From Myxococcaceae bacterium (lineage in GTDB: Bacteria; Myxococcota; Myxococcia; Myxococcales; Myxococcaceae): a stretch of DNA of 5,441 nt. Both the position numbers and the translations under genes were made by a program. Every line of letters starts with the position of its first letter. Within the stretch, counting starts at the first letter, position 1. Below, in pieces: positions 4,765 through 5,441 of the stretch. A model generated the notes under the pieces. The model was not told where the DNA came from. It searched no databases and saw nothing but the letters and a program-made list of their open reading frames with translations. The stretch lies in contig JAGSPQ010000413.1 of NCBI GenBank assembly GCA_018262385.1, positions 1 to 5,441 of the forward strand, read 5' to 3'.

Positions 4765-5441
4765 ACCTTCACCTGGTCGAGCGGCCCGGTGCTGTCGCCG
4801 AAGCCGGTGGAAGGAACGCCGGTGGCGAGCAACATCGAGTGGAACAGGTTTCCGACGCTCGGGGCGTTGGCGTACCGCAGGTGCCGGCCGGGGGTGAAGT
4901 TCCCGCCCGCCTTGCCGCCGACCAGGATCGGCATGTTGAAGTGGCTGTGGGAGTCGCCGTCCTCGATCTCGCTCGAGAAGAACGCGAGCGAGTTGTCGAG
5001 CACGGTGCCGCCGGCCTCGGGAATCGCCTTGAGCTTGCGAAGCAGGTACGCGAACTGCTCGACCTCCCAGGTGTCGATCTTCTGCAGGGCGGCGAGCTTG
5101 GCGCCGTCTCCGCTGTGGTGTGACAGCTCGTGGTGACCGTCGGTGATGCCGAGGAAGTCGTAGACGTAGCCCGAGCCGGCGTTCTGCAGCATGAAGGTCG
5201 CGACCCGGGTCAGGTCGCACTGAAAGGCGAAGGCGATCAGATCGAGCATCTGGGTGGTCTTGACCCGGATGTCCGGAGCGCCGCCCGGCCGCGCTGCGGG
5301 CTGGCAGGAGGTCGGCTGCTCGCTGGCAATCCGCACCTCGAGCTCGCGCAGGCCGGTGCTGAACTCCTCGATCTTCCGCTTGTCGGTGGTGCCCAGCCGC
5401 GCCTTGAGGGTGGTGGCGTCGTCCTTCACCGAGTCGAGCAC
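4761..5441 (-). CDS. DUF1552 family protein, C-terminal part (5' end outside window)
   Basis: The frame is open from the right edge to a TAG at plus-strand 4761-4763, giving 226 visible C-terminal residues; the N-terminal part, where an export signal would be, lies beyond base 5441. The sequence matches the DUF1552 pattern: SVKDDATTLKARLGTTDKRK and EFSTGLRELEVRI near the visible start, then MLDLIAFAFQCDLTRVATFM, DGHHELSHHSGD (a His-rich motif), LLRKLKAIPEAGGTVLDNSL, SSEIEDGDSHSHFNMPILVG and the ending VGNLFHSMLLATGVPSTGFG leading to DSTGPL. These proteins are typically exported and often encoded beside DUF1592 or DUF1588 cytochrome-like proteins in Myxococcota and Planctomycetota; that neighbour would lie to the right, outside the window. 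No biochemical function is established. The stop codon lies at the edge of the palindromic element, convergent with the MetE-like gene. Confidence 0.9.
   Translation of the reverse strand: MLDSVKDDATTLKARLGTTDKRKIEEFSTGLRELEVRIASEQPTSCQPAARPGGAPDIRVKTTQMLDLIAFAFQCDLTRVATFMLQNAGSGYVYDFLGITDGHHELSHHSGDGAKLAALQKIDTWEVEQFAYLLRKLKAIPEAGGTVLDNSLAFFSSEIEDGDSHSHFNMPILVGGKAGGNFTPGRHLRYANAPSVGNLFHSMLLATGVPSTGFGDSTGPLDQVKV

Noticed and set aside
4842..4854. GAACAGGTTTCCG, matching 12 of 13 bases of the palindrome's left arm
   Set aside because: It lies inside the conserved VGNLFHS coding motif of the DUF1552 gene and has no flanking TA or partner arm, so it is probably a coincidence of codon use.
1..5441. 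Search for tRNA, rRNA, CRISPR arrays, toxin-antitoxin pairs, phage genes or defence genes
   Set aside because: No cloverleaf-like sequence, spaced direct repeats or matching protein motifs were seen on either strand.

Overview
The window is GC-rich (roughly two thirds G+C by eye), densely coding bacterial DNA. The gene set points to Myxococcota or a related deltaproteobacterial lineage. The main clues are a zinc-ribbon protein with an AgmX/PglI (GltJ)-type C-terminal tail and a DUF1552 protein, a family common in Myxococcota and Planctomycetota. This placement is inferred from protein families; no rRNA or other phylogenetic marker is present.

Layout from left to right: (1) the 3' end of a PaaI/hotdog-type thioesterase on the + strand (1-225). 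(2) On the - strand, nuoA (788-1156) followed by nuoB (248-757), two adjacent complex I subunits, with no nuoC after nuoB. (3) A 93-bp divergent intergenic region with a good sigma70-like promoter for nuoAB and a GC-rich inverted repeat before the next gene. (4) On the + strand, a membrane protein with an N-terminal zinc ribbon, one transmembrane segment and a two-cysteine periplasmic tail (1250-2272). (5) On the - strand, a two-gene unit: a secreted YfiR-like (DUF4154-type) protein (3027-3596) followed by a secreted CsgG-like protein with a TPR-like tail (2292-2999). (6) A 48-bp divergent promoter region. (7) On the + strand, a short protein resembling the MetE catalytic core (3645-4664). (8) A 98-bp palindromic element with 21-bp terminal inverted repeats, flanked by TA and inserted exactly between two convergent stop codons (4664-4761). 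(9) On the - strand, the C-terminal 226 residues of a DUF1552 protein that runs off the right edge (4761-5441).

Transcription units alternate in direction, and convergent neighbours lie about 20 bp apart except where the palindromic element sits. NuoA and NuoB belong together in respiratory complex I. The YfiR-like and CsgG-like proteins are probably co-transcribed envelope proteins. The other genes show no clear shared pathway, so this looks mostly like ordinary chromosomal housekeeping and envelope sequence. The most notable non-coding signals are the MITE-like palindrome and the recurring lack of Shine-Dalgarno sequences, with -10-like hexamers very close to the start codons of first genes, which suggests leaderless transcripts. 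No complete previously undescribed multi-gene system is evident.
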